Positions 62,256-64,000 of a stretch of DNA of 64,000 nucleotides are shown one piece after another. Origin of the DNA: Bacteroidaceae bacterium (GTDB lineage Bacteria; Bacteroidota; Bacteroidia; Bacteroidales; Bacteroidaceae); contig JAEEZS010000060.1 of assembly GCA_016291905.1 (NCBI GenBank), positions 1-64,000 on the forward strand, read 5' to 3'. Under the pieces are notes generated by a model. That model had not been told where the DNA came from. It saw only the letters and a program-made list of their open reading frames with translations, and searched no databases. The translations under genes were made by a program, and so were the position numbers. Position 1 is the stretch's first letter; the number at the start of each line of letters is the position of its first letter.

Positions 62256-63152
62256 CTAATCTTCCTTGACACTCCCCAAATACTTCATACCGTCATGACT
62301 GCCATGATTGGCATTCGTTACCATACCATCTTTCTTGTTATAACTATCCTCCGACACGAAGATGTCCAGATAGTCACCATTTGTTTCAAACAAGATATCT
62401 CCTGCCGTATTCTGCGTGATGGTATCATAGTTACTATAGTAATCTAACTCGTCACTGGGTGCCTCGCCAACTATCACTAATTTGGGAGTCAACTTGTCCA
62501 TTAGCGATTTGGGGATGTGACCAGTCTTTCTGCCATGGTGGGGTGCAAACACTATGGTCTTATGAGTGTTTGTCACCTTTTTATCAAACTCTTCTTGCAT
62601 ATCCGTTTCCATGTCACCCATCCACAGGAATGAAAATTTGCCTACAAGATACTTAATAGCCGGCGAAATATTGTTAGGGCTCCCACCATCTGCTGCTGTC
62701 TCCAACGCCTCCTTATACAGGTCGTCATCTGTTATAGGCCACAAACAATAAAGCCCGGCTCCATCACGTTCGTCATCCGACTCGTTCATCCACTTACGCT
62801 TACACCCTTTTTTAAGTTCGAAGCTTTTCTTGCTATCATCGCGCAGTTTCTTATACCTCTTGAAATCATCCGTTTCCGTATCCTTCTTAGTCGTATTGTT
62901 ATCAACACGATAGAAATTCAGGATGCCAAGCTTGTCGTCGTACTCCACCAAACTTTTGATATGATCATCATCAGGATGGGTCGAAATAAAACGCTTGATA
63001 CCCTTACTTGAAGATTCTGTTTCAATCTCGTCAAGAATATCATCCTTAACGTCATCTTTTAGACAACAGTCAATTGTTGTAAAGTTGTCTGAGTTGTGTC
63101 GGATGTAGAACATGTCTCCATTGCCGACCGAAAAACTTTTTACTTTGCTCAT
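62256..63152 (-). CDS. ComEC-type MBL-fold hydrolase
   Basis: 298-residue soluble metallo-beta-lactamase-fold protein. The start VKSFSVGNGDMFYIRH and the metal motif STHPDDDHIKSL (H-x-D-x-D-H, as in ComEC/Rec2-type nucleases) are followed by WMGDMETDMQEEF and APHHGRKTG, completing the metal site. A nuclease or phosphodiesterase role is plausible. The middle (residues about 75-125) is highly charged. It has a strong promoter and heads a two-gene unit with the four-helix protein. Confidence 0.85.
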   Translation of the reverse strand: MSKVKSFSVGNGDMFYIRHNSDNFTTIDCCLKDDVKDDILDEIETESSSKGIKRFISTHPDDDHIKSLVEYDDKLGILNFYRVDNNTTKKDTETDDFKRYKKLRDDSKKSFELKKGCKRKWMNESDDERDGAGLYCLWPITDDDLYKEALETAADGGSPNNISPAIKYLVGKFSFLWMGDMETDMQEEFDKKVTNTHKTIVFAPHHGRKTGHIPKSLMDKLTPKLVIVGEAPSDELDYYSNYDTITQNTAGDILFETNGDYLDIFVSEDSYNKKDGMVTNANHGSHDGMKYLGSVKED

Positions 63153-63184
63153 TGTATAATCAATTTTAAAATTAACAACTGCCG

Positions 63185-63215
63185 CAAAGGTACAAAGAAA
63201 ATCCGAATTTTCAAA
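63185..63215 (-). promoter_or_regulatory. Promoter of MBL/four-helix unit
   Basis: Minus strand TTTG (63215-63212), 19 bases, TACCTTTG (63192-63185). Good consensus. It separates this pair transcriptionally from the ATPase gene upstream. Confidence 0.72.
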
Positions 63216-63220
63216 ATTTT

Positions 63221-63237
63221 CCGTGAAAAAATCACGG
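63221..63237 (-). terminator. Weak terminator after ATPase gene
   Basis: Inverted repeat CCGTGA...TCACGG (63221-63226, 63232-63237). On the minus strand AAAATTTT follows. Stem is only six pairs, so support is limited. Confidence 0.35.
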
Positions 63238-63285
63238 TACTTTTGAAAATCAAACTGTTTATTAGCGAGAATGCGATGCTTTACG

Positions 63286-64000
63286 CTATTTTTTCACGTA
63301 TTGAAGTTCTTGCAGCTCCTTCAGAAATTCACTTACCAAATCACGATATTCCAAAAACAGCTCCCTCTTTACCATCAATTCATCCAATTTCGGATCAAGG
63401 TTTTTACTATATAGTTTCTGGAAATTGATGGTATTATGTACATAAACATGTTTCCGTATATAGGTACAGCCGTTTTCATCTTTTTCAAACATACGAACTG
63501 CATCACGCCTCAAATCTGGATTTCCCAACAGGCTCAAGTCGTGAGTTGCTACGGCAATCTGACAATCCTCAGCTATCGAGAGGTACATTTTTATGATAAA
63601 GGCCAGTGCCTTAGCATGTATACCCGCATCTATTTCATCTATACAGGAACACTTTCTCCCCATTACGATGTCATATATTACCACCAGCAACCTTATGATG
63701 TTAATCGTACCAAACGACTCCAACCCGCCATCAAGTGATTTTTTGCCTGCATGAGCTGTAGAATGAATAAACCGCAAGTTCTTGTGTGATATTATGCCCA
63801 TGGGATACTGCTCCCGCATGGCCTTAATAACAATCTCAGGGGCTCCACTTTTTACCAAGTCAGAAATCAGCACACTCGCATCGTCTACTTCGTAGTCCAC
63901 TATGTTTGTTCCCACGTCTGCCAACAGTTTCAGCAACAAAGTCTTCACACGTTTATCGCGTTCTTGATCACCAGTTTGCAGCCTATCAGCCAGGCTCTGA
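63286..64000 (-). CDS. AAA15-type (RloA/AbiL-like) ATPase, C-terminal part
   Basis: The frame is open to the window edge, so only the C-terminal 237 residues are seen. GLESFGTINIIRLL is the ABC-like signature, CSCIDEIDAGIHAK Walker B and D-loop, and IAVATHDLSLL the switch His, in the order typical of COG1106 ATPases found in abortive infection and related systems. The Walker A is outside the window. A GTG at 63948 is not the start because the frame continues upstream. The partner RloB-type nuclease is not next to it; an MBL gene is instead. Confidence 0.82.
   Translation of the reverse strand, partial: QSLADRLQTGDQERDKRVKTLLLKLLADVGTNIVDYEVDDASVLISDLVKSGAPEIVIKAMREQYPMGIISHKNLRFIHSTAHAGKKSLDGGLESFGTINIIRLLVVIYDIVMGRKCSCIDEIDAGIHAKALAFIIKMYLSIAEDCQIAVATHDLSLLGNPDLRRDAVRMFEKDENGCTYIRKHVYVHNTINFQKLYSKNLDPKLDELMVKRELFLEYRDLVSEFLKELQELQYVKK

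Noticed and set aside
61532-63152. CBASS system with a four-helix effector
   Set aside because: No cyclic-nucleotide synthase of the CD-NTase kind is seen in the window, and the four-helix protein lacks clear effector motifs; kept only as a general defence candidate.

Overview
The window looks like chromosome from a member of the Bacteroidales, most likely a Prevotella-type gut or rumen organism. The reasons are promoters of the Bacteroidetes form (TTTG, about 20 bases, then TAnnTTTG) in front of many genes, a long SecA ending in a zinc-binding tail, LptC/TPR/outer-membrane gene order, DUF4105, DUF3667, DUF6249 and DUF6340 proteins, HU-like DNA-binding proteins next to a VapE/DUF3874 protein, and secreted proteins ending in a short GR-V-GIYI-G-K-V-K tail. 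No rRNA operon, CRISPR array or complete tRNA is present. Species assignment is not possible from sequence alone.

Layout. 1-428 is non-coding and carries two short arrays of repeats phased at about 21 bp. 429-5058 (minus) holds a C69 dipeptidase, an SGNH hydrolase and a GH27 alpha-galactosidase. 5200-8004 (minus) is a queuosine unit: YhhQ transporter, QueC, QueF and a DUF3667 protein, preceded by a candidate preQ1-I riboswitch. 8013-12797 (minus) is an envelope cluster (CNNM/CBS protein, LptC, TPR protein, outer-membrane protein). 12946-24373 (plus) is a mixed region: TonB-receptor-like barrel, GNAT proteins, a class A beta-lactamase, a truncated YdeI gene, an extraordinary sigma factor / membrane helix / beta-barrel fusion, a CDP-alcohol phosphatidyltransferase, a DUF6249-ECF sigma-membrane protein trio, and a GNAT/FMN-reductase in-frame merger.

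24606-33532 contains an ICMT-like methyltransferase, DUF4105, a degenerate alkaline-phosphatase-fold protein, a PepSY-like lipoprotein, SecA and a DUF6340 lipoprotein. 34044-35218 is a small AT-richer two-gene cassette (Vat/CatB-like acetyltransferase plus P-loop kinase). 35454-56888 is rich in carbohydrate enzymes (GH31, GH13, an ADP-ribosylglycohydrolase-GH92 fusion, a glutaminase-family protein, a tandem GH43) and includes an RND efflux operon with a PII-like protein attached. No SusC/SusD pair is seen.

57023-64000 is the accessory end. MlaE is followed by a MlaF gene that loses its 3' end exactly where a 109-bp inverted repeat begins. That repeat and its partner bracket a VapE-type helicase gene, with iteron-like 10-bp repeats at both inner edges. 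Next come five palindromes phased at 21 bp, an HU-like gene, the 3' half of a tRNA-Met(CAT), and an AT-rich island with a ComEC-type MBL-fold protein, a four-helix membrane protein and an AAA15-type ATPase that runs off the window. The last three resemble an uncharacterised defence module. The most unusual items overall are the sigma-barrel fusion, the inverted-repeat VapE unit, the phased palindrome arrays, the MBL/4TM/ATPase island and the preQ1 riboswitch candidate.
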